Shown piece after piece: positions 9,152-19,709 of a stretch of 31,936 bases of DNA (its first letter is position 1; each line of letters starts with the position of its first letter). The notes beneath the pieces were generated by a model. It had not been told where the DNA came from, searched no databases, and saw only the letters and a list, made by a program, of their open reading frames with translations. Where the stretch lies: the NCBI RefSeq assembly GCF_000143415.4, contig NW_003314279.1, positions 238,895 to 270,830 on the forward strand, read 5' to 3'. This stretch comes from Selaginella moellendorffii (taxonomy: Eukaryota; Streptophyta; Lycopodiopsida; Selaginellales; Selaginellaceae). The position numbers were made by a program, and so were the translations under genes.

Positions 9152-10925
9152 TCACAAAATCTTGGACCTCTTAAATTCTGAGATATCCTGATTCACTTTC
9201 ACTCGCTCAATCGGTTGGAGGCTATAATATAGCTGCCCGGTTCTTCTCTCCCACTGAAATAAAAGGGAAAACAAAAGCGTTGCTTTTGATGAATACTCTG
9301 GAGAGAACTTAGGCTAACTTTAAGTACCTCTCTTATGTCTCGAGTTGAATGGAGCCTTGGTTCATACTTGGGCTTGAGAAGGAACTTGCTGTTGTGCTGA
9401 AATTATAATAGAAAAGGCTGTGAGGCGCAAGAAACTAAAAGAAGGTAAATTCTCTACCTTTGCAATTAGAGCGGCTAGCTCGTCACCTGCAACTCCATAA
9501 GCTCTTGCCTTCGCTGGTGGTCCTTTAGTGTCGGGAGATACTCTAGCCATTTTAGTGCTTTTCCTCTCGGTCGAAGCTCGCAAAGACTTTGGAGTCTGCA
9601 TTGTGATCGAGCAGTTTGCAAGCTAAAAAGAGAAGGCATACCTTTAGGCGTGGAGATTTGCATGAAAGCCTCCGCCTTTGCACCATCACTCCATCGCTGC
9701 GTCCGATGCTAAAAGTTCCATTGGAGTTCTTGCCAAACTCAAATGTTGCCAGGCTCTTCCTCACGTTCATAAGCTTCGGCTTTTTCAGCTGGCCAAGTGC
9801 TGATTTTCCCCGTGTCGGTGTGCTAGAGTTCTCTTTGTTCCTGAGCGGGCTTCCAGTCGCATTCCTGCTTGGCTTGGTGCTACCTTCGTGATTGCTTGTC
9901 CCGGAAAGAGTCACACAAGCAATACTTGCTCTGACTCGCTGCGTTCGGACGTGTATATCGCAAGGAGCATCTGTGTCATCGCCTCTCTTCATTTGCTTCG
10001 AGCTCGAAAGAGAATCGTCCAGTGGGTTGCTGTCCGAAGCAGTTTGGACCTCTTCGTTGGTTCGTAGCCTGGCCATCAAAGTTGCCAGCAACTTTGCCGA
10101 GAAACTCTCGCTCGGACTAGAACCAATACTGTTCTCACTCCTTTCCTGCTTACCATCCTTGCCATCTTCTTTTCTGAAACGTAAAAACCATCACAAGAGA
10201 GCCACTACGAAGTCAGAGATCAAACCTTATCTCGCAAGCCGGCCGCAGTTGAATTCGCTTTGGTTTGCTAGGCAATAGTCGACCATTCTCATGGTTCTTG
10301 AGCTCACTCCTTTCCTGAGAAGACTCCAGAGATAGACTTTGCTCCGAGGAGCTTGTCACCTCTTTAGACGTGAAGTTAAGCTCTTCGTTGGCCACCTCCT
10401 GCTTAAAGTCCGAGCAAGGAGCAAACACAAGTTCTTCCAGAGGTGTCTCATGATGCCTGGATGAGATGCAAAACAGCAAAGAATTTTCGCAGTGAGAAAA
10501 CAAAGAAGTAAACAAACTTACGGATGATGTTGGTAAAACCATGGATCATCCCTGCAACGCTATCAAAACGTAAGCTTCCAATCACACTAGAGAACCAATC
10601 AAACTAGAGAAGAATTCTCACCCCTCCGTGCCTTCTAGCGACGCTTCCACGGACAAATCTACCCATTGCGGAGCCTCAATGTGCTCCTGCAAGCGCAATT
10701 CAGAGCATCAGTCCCATACATTCTCGTTCTGCAAGAACAAGAAGGCCATGGAAATTTCTCGCGCTTGAGGCCAATCGAGGAGAAACAGCGTACCAGATAG
10801 TCCCAGTACTCAATCGCAAGAGGATTTTGCGCCGCAGCGATTGACAATTGGAACGCTTTCACTGCCAGTGACGACGAGCCCGTGGAGAGCCCGCATTCGC
10901 GCATTTGCACGCCCTTGAGCGCCAT
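9152..10925 (-). CDS. Conserved plant protein of unknown function, 432 aa
   Basis: Eight exons can be joined in frame with GT-AG introns: 10925-10794, 10686-10622, 10551-10522, 10456-10226, 10173-9642, 9595-9458, 9396-9328 and 9253-9152 (1299 nt). The N-terminus has conserved-looking aromatic motifs (EYWDYL, APQWVDLSVEA, then DDPWFYQHHP), the middle is a Ser/Thr/Lys-rich low-complexity region, and the C-terminal 80 residues are basic and ordered (KARAYGVAGDELAALI, KPKYEPRLHSTRDIRE, ERRTGQLYYSLQPIERVKV, ending FKRSKIL). The layout, short ordered ends around a basic disordered middle, suggests a nucleic-acid- or cytoskeleton-binding adaptor, but I do not recognise a named family and assign no function. 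It is divergently oriented to EXO84 with only 194 bp between the start codons. Confidence 0.75.
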
Positions 10926-11119
10926 CCCAGCTCCCAACCAAAAGCCCTAAACATCAAAGCTTTAGCCTTTAGCTAACATACTAAAATTTCTTTTAGGGCT
11001 AGGGCTAGAGTTGTTTGATAGCGATATGGCGATGGCAGGCAATCCCTAGGCCCTGGCAGTGATCTAGAATCGCGAGCATTGGAGCTGGCTTCCATCGAAT
11101 CCAGCTAGGGATCGCGGAT
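10926..11119. promoter_or_regulatory. Short divergent promoter region
   Basis: 194 bp separate the start codons of the minus-strand unknown gene and plus-strand EXO84, so both promoters and 5' UTRs must share this space. It contains AGCCCTAAAC and TTTTAGGGCTAGGGC, related to the telo-box (AAACCCTAA) common in promoters of plant housekeeping genes. No clear TATA box is present. Confidence 0.5.
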
Positions 11120-13849
11120 ATGGGATCGATGAGGCCTTCGATTCGATCCAAGGCGTCGGGACCGGTCGGGCAGCACTTGGCAAATGGAGGTATCGCGCGA
11201 GAGGAGCTCTCAGTGTTTGAATCCGAGTCTTTCGACGCGGATTCTTACGTCCAAGGCAAGTGCCAGTCCATGAGCGAGAAGGTAAGAGGAGAAAACTAGA
11301 GAATGAGCTTCCCATGTTCTTACACAAGTGATTTGGCAATTCTCCAGGGAATCCGGAAGCTATGCTCAGAGCTTACCGAGCTGAAAAGGGACTCGGCAGA
11401 GGAGATGAGGAAGAGCGTCTACGCAAACTACTCGGCATTCATCCAGTAAGTTCTAGTTCTAGTCCGGGGATCGAGAGGAAAGAAAAGAGTGAAGAACAGG
11501 AAACCAGGAATGAAAAACTAAATTTTGCACTGGCAGGACGTCACGAGAGATCTCAGATCTGGAGTGTGAGTTAGTCTCGATGCGGAATCTCCTCACCACT
11601 CAAGCAGCGCTCGTCCACAAGCTCGCAGAGGTACAATTACCTCCGATGATAAGTGAGAATGGTGGATCCTTACCTCATGAAAACGGGCATGTAGATGACG
11701 ACTCAACCTCGGCGTCGGAAACCGAGGCCAGGGCTCTGCTCGACGTTACTGACATCTACATTGCCGAGAGGAAGATAGAAAAGGCCCTGGACGCCTTGCA
11801 ACGTTGTGAAGCGCTGCTCCGGCCGCTCAAGAGCAGCAACAGCCTGGAGCAGCTTTTTATGGACCAGCGGCTCCGGCTTACAGAACTTTTGACGCAGTTC
11901 GCAAAGCAGCCTTCGATCCGGAGCGCAGAGCTCCGCTCGGTTATCTCCGCCCTAGACAGACTCGGGGATGGCCCGCATGCACACACTCTTCTGCTGTATT
12001 CCCACCACGATCGACTGCAGCGAGCTATCGCCAACCTCCGTCCCAGCGGCACTTCTTACGGTGGTGCCTACACAGCTGGGCTCTGTCAGCTAGTCTTCTC
12101 ACACATCGCGCAGGCCGCGAGGAGTTCTACCGCGGTTTTTGGAGAGCAGCCATCGTATGCATCCGAGCTGGTTCTCTGGGCACGCGGCGAGACTGAAAAC
12201 TTCGTGGCGCTGATAAAGAAGCATGTACTTTCGGCCTCGGCAGCATCAGGTGGCCTGCGAGCTGCGGCGGAGTGCGTACAGATTGCTCTTGGCCACTGCA
12301 CGCTGCTGGAAGGTTACGGCCTTGCGCTGAGTCCCGTGCTTACAATGATGGTGAAGCCGAGTGTGGAGCAGGCGCTGGACGCCAACTTGCGAAGAATAGA
12401 GGACAGCGTCAGTGTTTTAGCTGCCGCGGACGACTGGACTTTGGTGCAGCCGCCACCCCGTACTGGCTTGCGTGCGGCCTCGTCGATCCTGTTTCCTCCT
12501 CATTTGAAGCTGTCTACGAGTGCTTATCGTTTCATTTCTATGGTCCAGGTATGTGAAGCGATTGATGCCTCAGTTCTTATCCTTGTTTTCGTACTTATCC
12601 TTGTTTTCATGCTTGCGCTGGCAGGACTTTGTCGACGACGTTACGCCTTTGACGAGCATGCATCTCACGAGCACGACACTTGATGGTGTGGCTCGCCTCT
12701 TCGACTCGTTTGTTCATCTCCTCATGAGGGCGATGCCAGCTGCCATCGACGATGAGGACGTTCCCGAGATCACAGACAACCTCAGCATCAAGGTGGCCGA
12801 CACCGACGCTGAGAAGCTTTCCCTGTTGGCCAACGCGGCAGCTATGGCCGACGAGCTGCTACCCCGGACGATCGTAAAGATCCTGCCTTTGAAAGACAGA
12901 GAAGAGAGCCGCATGAGGCGGTCGCTGGACAAGCCAGCGACGGGTGTGCGGTCCGAGCACAGGGAGTTCCGGCGGAGAACGCAGCGTGCCGTGGACAAGC
13001 TGCGCGATCGCTTCTGCCAGAAGTACGCGCTGGAGCTCATCTACACCGACGAGGGGGAGTCCCTGCTAAGTGCCGACCTCTATCTGGGACTGGACAACGA
13101 CGGTGACACTGCCAACTCCGCCTGGCTTGACGATCCAATGCCTTCTCCGGTCTTCCAGGTACTGTTTGTTTCCATCTTCACTTATTGCGAAGCTTCTAAC
13201 TTATTCCGAACTTTCGCAGACACTATTCGAGAGGATCAAGACAATAGCAGCCGCCGGTGGCGACGTGATGTCTGGGAGGGAAAGATTCGTGACAGTTCTC
13301 TTGATACGGCTCGTTGAAACCGTGGTGCTCTATCTTTCCTCTGATCAAGACTTTTGGGAGGACATCGAAGATGGTCCCAGACCGCTGGGGCCAGTCGGCC
13401 TTCAACAGGTTCGTTCTTTTCTTCTTTTCTTCTTTTCTCTCTTATCTTCCGTGTCTCATTCTTGTTTGTTGCGTTGCGTGAAAGCAGATGGTGCTGGACA
13501 TGAAGTTTGCGGTTCAAATGGCTGGCCAAGTGAATCACTCCTCTTTGAGACATCTAAGGCAGCTCGTGGAAGACTTGATCGCACGAGCTATTGACGCTTA
13601 CGCTGCGACCGGGATGGATCCTTACAGGTTCTTCGCGATTTCCTTTCGACTTTACAGACATGTTTGTCTCACTTTTCTTTTTCTCTTTCTCTTCTTTTCA
13701 GTGTACTGCCTGAAGAGACTTGGTTTATGGGAATGGCTCAGGAGGCGATTGACAGATTGTCTGGTGGCTGGTCGAAAGACTCAGCCAGCCCAACCGCATC
13801 GGTGTCTGCGAATTCCATCTCTTCATTGAAATCTCATGGAAGTCCTTGA
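11120..13849 (+). CDS. EXO84: Exocyst complex component EXO84
   Basis: A subunit of the octameric exocyst that tethers secretory vesicles to the plasma membrane. Seven exons join in frame (11120-11281, 11348-11445, 11537-12548, 12625-13158, 13220-13408, 13488-13627, 13702-13849; 760 aa). The N-terminal third carries the conserved block SAEEMRKSVYANYSAF followed by SREISDLE..L..MRNLL, the Vps51/EXO84 coiled region. A middle block includes LGDGPHAHTLLL, and the C-terminal helical bundle contains DRLRDRFCQKYALELIYTDEGE and GRERFVTVLLIRL..TV. These match my memory of Arabidopsis EXO84B/A closely. The start is the first ATG before GSMRPSIRSK; ELSVFESESFDADSYVQ follows as in EXO84B. All introns are GT-AG and 53-90 bp. 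The first exons are short and easily missed by ORF finders. Confidence 0.92.
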
Positions 13850-14027
13850 GGAAACAGGTATTCGACATTTTATCTGAAGATGGTATCACATTTCTTGTGG
13901 CATATGTATTATATCAGATTTCAAGTCTAATAAATTATGTATGGTTACTCAATCTTGGGGAGAATTCTACTCTGTTTCATTCTGCCTATTACACGTACTA
14001 CCATACTTTGCATGCTATCTTCCACGT

Positions 14028-15843
14028 TTAAACCTCTCTGAGCTCTTGGCCGCCACCTCCCTCGTCCGGCTGCCACCCGAAATACTTACAAACCTCCTCC
14101 AGCGACTTGCCTTTGGTCTCGGGCACCACGAAGAATATAAACACGATGGACGCGAACGCGATGGAGGCGTAGACGAAGAAGGCCCCGGACGTGGTGAGCG
14201 CTTCGGCCAGGCTCAAGTAAGTGAGCGCCACGGTCCCGCTGATCCCCCTGTTCATCCCGATGGACAGGCTCATCGCCCGGGCCCTGAGAGTGAGCGGGAA
14301 GATCTCCGACGTGAGGACGTACACCGTCGGCCCGAATCCAATGGAGAAGCTCGCCATGAAGCCGCAGATGGCGAGCATGGCGATGACCACCAACGCCACT
14401 GACGCGTGCTGTGTGCCGCTCATGTTCACCTTGGCACCGACGTGAAGGAAGCGGAACGTCACCGCTACCGTGGTGAGCGATATGGTCATCCCGGTGGCAC
14501 TGGCCAGGAGCAGCGGCCTGCGTCCCACGGTGTCGAGATAGATGGTGGCCACCAGGATGAAGAGAGTTTTCGTCAGGCCGACGGCGATGGTCATGCCCAG
14601 CACGCTCGTCCTGCTCTTCATCCCCGCCTGTGCGAAAACCGTCGGGCTGTAGTACACGAGAGCGTCCACGCCGGATGCCTGCTGGAAGAAGTGAATTCCC
14701 AGTGACAACAGTAGCATCCTGCGCACCGGAGCCGATGGTAGCAGTAGCTGCTTCCAGACGTTGCTACCTCTTTTTCTTTTTGGCTTAAGCATCGGCTTCC
14801 TCTGCTCGGTGGTCGACGAAGCCACCGACGGGATCTTGCGCAGCTCCGCCTGCTGATCGGCTTCAGGGTCCATCTTTGAGGTGTGCTCGTCCCGGACCTC
14901 TTGTTTCTCTGCCTCGTACTCGTCCCCCAGTGACTCTACTATCGCCGTGAGCCTCGACTCGGCCTCGGCCTTGTTCCCGCCGCAAGTTCTGATGAGAACG
15001 GTCTTGGCTTGAGAGACTCTCCCTTGCATCACCAGCCAGCGAGGAGACTCGGGCATCACCAGCACGGCGCAAGCCAGGAACACCGCAGGGACGGCGCCGA
15101 GTCCCAGCATCAGCCTCCATCCCAGCCACTGGGGAAGCGGAGAGAGTGCAAAGTTCGCTACGTAGCCAACCAGGATCCCAGTGTTGATAAAAACTTCGGC
15201 AAACGACACCAAGGATCCCCTGCTTCCGGGAGGAGAGAGTTCTGCCGTGTACACTGGAGCGATGATCATAGCAAAGCCGACCCCAATTCCCGATAGAACT
15301 CGTCCACCCATGAGCACTGGGTACGATGGAGATAATGCCATGAGCAAGGCACCAACGAAGAAGATCACAGAGGCTGTAGCCATTGTCTTCCTTCTTCCAA
15401 CCGCATCGGCCAGCTTCCCAGCCATGAGCCCACCCACGAGAGACACCAGGTTGAGAATACCAACCAGTATTTCCTGCTGTACGCTGTTGAGCTTGAAGTC
15501 ATCTTTAATGTACAGCAAGGCACCACTCATAACACCAATATCTGCACAAAAAGTAATGAGATCCAACACACATCCAAAGGAAGAAGAAGAACGTACCATA
15601 TCCAAGCAGTATAGAGTTGAGAGAAGCCAGCAATGTGCAAAACACAACATACTTGTTGTAGTTCTTCTTTCTTCCGCCAGGAACTGTCTCGACTTCTGCT
15701 GCTGGTGCTGCTGGTGCTACTGGTGCTGAAGAATTACCTCCTGAAAGTCTTCCTTCCAGATTTCTAGCTGAATCGAACAGACCCTTCCTTCCATGTTCTG
15801 AGGACTCGGATGGCTCACGAGCAAGACGGGAGCGCTCTTCCAT
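14028..15843 (-). CDS. Polyol/monosaccharide transporter (MFS sugar porter, PLT/PMT-like)
   Basis: A 12-helix proton-coupled sugar or polyol symporter, probably of the plasma membrane. Two exons (15843-15597 and 15541-14028) flank a 55-bp GT-AG intron and give 586 residues. Sugar-porter signatures are all present: DIGVMSGALLYIKDD in helix 1, GRRKTM after helix 2, GRVLSGIGVGFA..IAPVYTAELSP, PESPRWLV, a basic central loop of about 75 residues, FFQQASGVDALVYYSP in helix 7, VGRRPLLL, and PETKGKSLEEV at the end. The order and wording resemble Arabidopsis PMT/PLT proteins, but the central loop is longer and charged. The frame is open upstream to about 15981 without an ATG (a TGA lies just before), so the ATG at 15843 is the most likely start. 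It converges with EXO84, 178 bp apart. Confidence 0.9.
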
Positions 15844-16546
15844 CCTTCCCCTTCCTCCGCAGCAACTGGCGCCGTTTAAATTGGAGTTGGGTGAGACCAC
15901 AGAGCCTACTGAGTCCTTCACCGTCCAGACATCACTGTCAGACTCTTGTTTTTCTAAGCAGATCCTTTTGGGCCGTGCCACGCATCAATAAACGAGCGAA
16001 GACTCGTATAGTCGAACAAAGATATCCTGCATTCAAGACACAGCCATTAGCCCCGGTTCCGATGCTACAATCAAACGGAGTCTTTTAATTGTTTTCATCC
16101 TTTCTTTTTCCTGCCTTTTCTCACACAAACGCTTGACCCGGAAGTCCTCGACACTCAACGGAAGACTGTCAGCTACAAAGTCAAGACTAGCGCACTATCA
16201 TGATGCCACACGTCACAGGAAACAAGATTTCAAAGAAACTAAAGAAAAATGACAACCAAGCAAACATTCGGAAACCGCAGACCGCAGAAACGACGTACTA
16301 AGCTCCGTCGCTAAAAGACGTACGTTTCTTTAAGGTAACTCTCAGCCATACCATGCCATGTGTTCGTTGGACAAATTCGTCACAAATCAGACCGCGCCGA
16401 GTTCTGACAAGTAGACCCCGCTAACTTCAGATGTTGACTCGGCCCAGCCTTTCTTGTATGTATTATATTCCTACAAGCCCGTGATTCCACCTACAAAAAA
16501 GAAACAGTATTATACAACCAACGTCAGAACAGCGCCAACGTACCGC
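15844..16546. other. Spacer: transporter promoter and 3' end of the FKBP gene
   Basis: About 700 bp between two minus-strand genes. It must contain the transporter promoter/5' leader and the 3' UTR of the FKBP gene. I see no ORF with family similarity; the frame open upstream of the transporter ATG (to about 15981) is probably leader sequence. Confidence 0.6.
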
Positions 16547-19321
16547 TCACAAAATGACGCATTTTTGGCCTCTCCATAAACTCCTCCCAGCGTTCCAAAT
16601 AGTTTTCATTCGTTGCCTCAAAGAGGAAGGTGGATTAACAATTTCCTCAGGCTGCTGCTCTTCGGATCGCGCACTGTTCTCGGCTACCTCTCTTGGCTCG
16701 AGCGTCTCTTTAGATAGTTCACCTGGCTTCTTGTCAAAGAGCCCTTGAAACTGCTTCCGAACTCTAGCATTTGCTTCCTGTGTCACAGAAATATTATGAA
16801 CAGAATTATGAAGGTCCGTTGCTAATTACCAACCTGCTCTTTCCTTTTCAGTGTAGATAGAGCAGCTTTTGCGTCCGCTTCCGACGACTTGTCTGTACTG
16901 GCCATCTGCAAAATATTTGTAAGAACACATGCCGCTAACTATTAAATACTTTTACCTTTTCGAAATCCTTCCGAGCGTCGTCAAAATCCCCCATTCCCAT
17001 AAAAGCATTCCCTCGGCGGTACAGTGCTTTCGAGTGACAAGGATTTACTTCTAGAACCTGCATATTCATATCCAAAGTTAGAGAAAGAATAAAATTAATT
17101 GTGCATACCTGGTTGCATAATTCAATACACTTCCTGAAGTTTCCTTGTTTCTGTTCACAAGCTGCGACGTTCAGTTGTATTAGAGTCTGTAAACAAAATG
17201 CGCAAGTTAATAGCAGAGCGAACTTTTAAAAGTGAGAAAAGCTTACACGAGCTTGTGCAAACTCTACACCCTCATTGTCATCTTGAGGATTCACGTGTTT
17301 AAACTCTCGTAAGATCTGTGTAAGATAATCAGAACAGCTTTGGGATATTCAGAATAAAAGATAAGAAGATTACCTTTTCGTATTTAGCTTTCGCCAATTC
17401 AAACTTCCCTTCTTTGAATAACCGATTGCCCTGCAAACTGAAAATTAGATGATAAAATACTACTCGAATTATACAATACGGTAGTTCTCATTTTAGTGGC
17501 ATCATCCATTATCTCCTTGAAATTGTACCCAGTCCAATCCTGCCGGTCCAAAATCATACCGAGAACAAAAGCACATAGAATAAAAGTTTACCTTCACAGC
17601 GTCAAAGCTTAAAAGCTCCACCTCCCATTGTACTTGGGCATTCTCTGGAACAAGTTTTGGCCTGCCAAAAGATGGTGAAATACCATAGCAAACGGGTTTT
17701 CTCACCTTGGAAACTTGTCATAAGCGTATTCAGGAGAACAAGTTATAAGAGCAAGCTCCCCGGGTAGCATAAGTTTAATGCAAATTTCCAAACCTTCCGG
17801 AACCTGTCATAAACAACATTTTCAATTCCAATGCGCGATAAATCGAAGCATACCAGTCCTTCTCCTGTAGCAAAAACCAATGGCTCTCCGCCTTCGTTGT
17901 CATTTCGGGTATCAACAAACACCTTGCCACCTTCGTTTGGTAGCATTCCCTTGTAATGTATGCGCAATGTACTGTCTTGAAGTGGGCAGTCCATGGGAAA
18001 TTCTCCTACTCCATCACGGATGCGCCGCTTCACTACGCGGCCATCGCCAAACATGTCTCGCACCTTACAAAAACGCGATATAACCATCAGGAAATAGAAA
18101 ACAGCATCATACCTGTATTATTTGAACTACTTCTACTTCAAATGCCACTTCACCGGAAGTAACAGGTAGATCAGGAATAGCGGACGATGGAGTAAGATAC
18201 TGTGTGGTAACATATACAATAGCCTTCTCCCCTTTTGTCATTGTTCCTATGCCTTTCTCAAGGCCAACTGGAACCTGGCAAACATTGTACTCGAGTTTGA
18301 CGCGCAAAGATAGAGATATTATACCTCTTTCTTGCCAAAGCAAAATTCGAATGGATTGCCCTTTGTGTGAGAGAAAAACACTTCTCCATTTACACTTCCG
18401 GTTATCCTATAGTAAGGCGTCTTTGTTAGCACACCAAAAGATGAAGGGACAGTACACACCAAACTTTTATCTCGTATGGCTCCCGTGCAGTCTCGAATCC
18501 CTCGCCCTCACGGAGAACCTACAAGTTGAGTTAACTTCGGATCTTGCAAACCAAGTATATACGAACCTGCTTGAGTACCCCAAAGTCATCTGTGATGACC
18601 TGAAAACAACGACCAAAAGCTCGAGTCAAGAAAGAAAAGAGCAAAGCCTTTTAGTACTGACCTTCACAGGTCGGATCTCAAGCATTTCGATCTCAAAAAT
18701 TAGAATCTCGTGTTTCGGAAAGTCTTCTCGCGCACTAACCGGACAGTCGGGATCTCCATAGTGAAACTCAGGTAAGATTTTAAGCTGGGAAACCATCATC
18801 GAGTATGAATGAGAAACAAAGAGATGCTATTGAAATTCCCCACCATTGCAATTTCACCTTTGGGGACAGTTAGTAGTCCTTCTTCCCAGCCTCGAATCAT
18901 CTTGCTCTTTCCAAGCACCAGCTTAATTGGCTCACCGCTTCCTAAAACACGATAGAAATAAAGTAAAAAAAATCTGGCAACTGAATGAAACGAACCGCCA
19001 AGCTCCGGCCGAGTGGATTCCACAATCACGCCCTCGCTCGTCCGAGTAGTACAGTGAAAGATCACCTACATTCTCCGTGACGCCTCCAAAATGCAGAAAA
19101 ATACGAGAAATCCACACCTGGTTTCCTGATTGCGGATTATCTCCAGCTCCAGGCCTCACGACAGCTTTCATGAGACCCCCGGGCGGAATCGGAATGGATT
19201 TCCTGGCAGAAACACATCAAATTCTCAGCCATCCCAAGCGCCGCAGCACTCACTTGGAATCCTTGGAATCGCGATCGACAGGAGCATGCTTGGCGGGGCC
19301 GGGGACAGCATCGTCTTCCAT
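16547..19321 (-). CDS. PAS1: PASTICCINO1-like multidomain FKBP immunophilin with TPRs
   Basis: In Arabidopsis PAS1 controls cell division and differentiation and scaffolds very-long-chain fatty acid elongation at the ER. I joined 19 exons in frame (19321-19254 through 16777-16547; 608 aa against about 635 in Arabidopsis), all with GT-AG introns of about 40-65 bp. FKBP domain 1 spans about 40-135 (LMKAVVRPGAGD, IFHCTTRT..GVIVEST, PKGEIAM), domain 2 about 150-265 (PVGLEKGIGTMTKGEKAIVYV) and domain 3 about 270-390 (VRDMFGDGRVVKRRIRDG, LRIHYKGMLP). The TPR region, about 390-515, opens DWTGYNFKEIMDDATKM, then GNRLFKEGKFELAKAKYEK. A basic tail with WNAGRSLWRG ends in CVIL. Arabidopsis PAS1, as I remember it, ends in a transmembrane segment instead. 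A U6 gene lies directly upstream. Confidence 0.93.
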
Positions 19322-19331
19322 CTCGCCACAT

Positions 19332-19340
19332 AAACCCTAA
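19332..19340. promoter_or_regulatory. Telo-box (AAACCCTAA) next to the FKBP start
   Basis: AAACCCTAA on the plus strand lies 11 bp upstream of the minus-strand ATG at 19321, so in the gene's own orientation it reads TTAGGGTTT within the leader. Telo-boxes are enriched near starts of plant growth-associated genes; function here is inferred. Confidence 0.4.
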
Positions 19341-19393
19341 TGCCAAACCCTCTATAAATAAAAAGGTCTTTAAACAAGCCAGAAAAAGTTCTC

Positions 19394-19400
19394 AAAAAAA
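19394..19400 (-). terminator. Pol III terminator of U6 (T7 run)
   Basis: Seven consecutive A on the plus strand give a TTTTTTT run right after GGTCCAAA in the U6 transcript orientation, a standard Pol III stop. It is 72 bp upstream of the FKBP start codon. Confidence 0.85.
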
Positions 19401-19446
19401 TTTGGACCATTTCTCGATTTGTGCGTGTCATCCTTGCGCAGGGGCC

Positions 19447-19478
<32 letters not shown>

Positions 19479-19498
19479 TCTGGTGTCTCCGAAGAGAC
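19396..19498 (-). ncRNA. U6: U6 spliceosomal snRNA
   Basis: The reverse strand reads as a full-length U6 RNA of about 103 nt: 5' stem-loop GTCTCTTCGGAGAC, then ATAAAATTGGAACGATACAG, the invariant ACAGAGA box that pairs with the 5' splice site, AGATTAGCATGGCCCC that pairs with U4, the telestem/ISL region through CGCAAGGATGACACGC, and the 3' end GAAATGGTCCAAATTTT. The 5' stem differs from the Arabidopsis form as I remember it by a paired C-G to T-A change, so pairing is kept, which argues for a functional gene rather than a pseudogene. U6 acts in the catalytic core of the spliceosome. It is transcribed on the same strand as the FKBP gene and lies between it and the divergent PGDH gene. Confidence 0.97.
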
Positions 19499-19520
19499 AT
19501 TAACTACTCTTAGGCGAGGT

Positions 19521-19528
19521 CTTTTATA
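19521..19528 (-). promoter_or_regulatory. TATA box of the U6 promoter
   Basis: TATAAAAG on the minus strand, 22 nt upstream of the U6 start (about -30), as in plant snRNA genes. Confidence 0.85.
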
Positions 19529-19552
19529 GTAAAAATTTTCCATCGGCCTTGG

Positions 19553-19563
19553 GCATGTGGGAT
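19553..19563 (-). promoter_or_regulatory. Upstream sequence element (USE) of the U6 promoter
   Basis: ATCCCACATGC on the minus strand matches the plant USE consensus RTCCCACATCG in 9 of 11 positions. It lies 24 bp from the TATA box. That short spacing is what specifies Pol III instead of Pol II in plant snRNA genes (Pol II genes have about ten bases more). Confidence 0.85.
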
Positions 19564-19709
19564 AGGGCTCCCCTAAAGCCCTAGCCATAGCCTAACCTAA
19601 ACTACTGTTAAGCGATTTAAACGTGGATTTCTAGTTCGATTCCCACTATCAACAATACCATTCCATTAAACTCTCTAATGCCCTATTTCGTTCCTCGTGA
19701 GCTCTTCCC

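Noticed and set aside
15843-15981. Transporter start about 46 codons upstream (ARPKRICLEK...)
   Set aside because: The extension has no ATG in frame (it begins at a GTG preceded by TGA) and resembles leader sequence; no upstream exon joins it convincingly.
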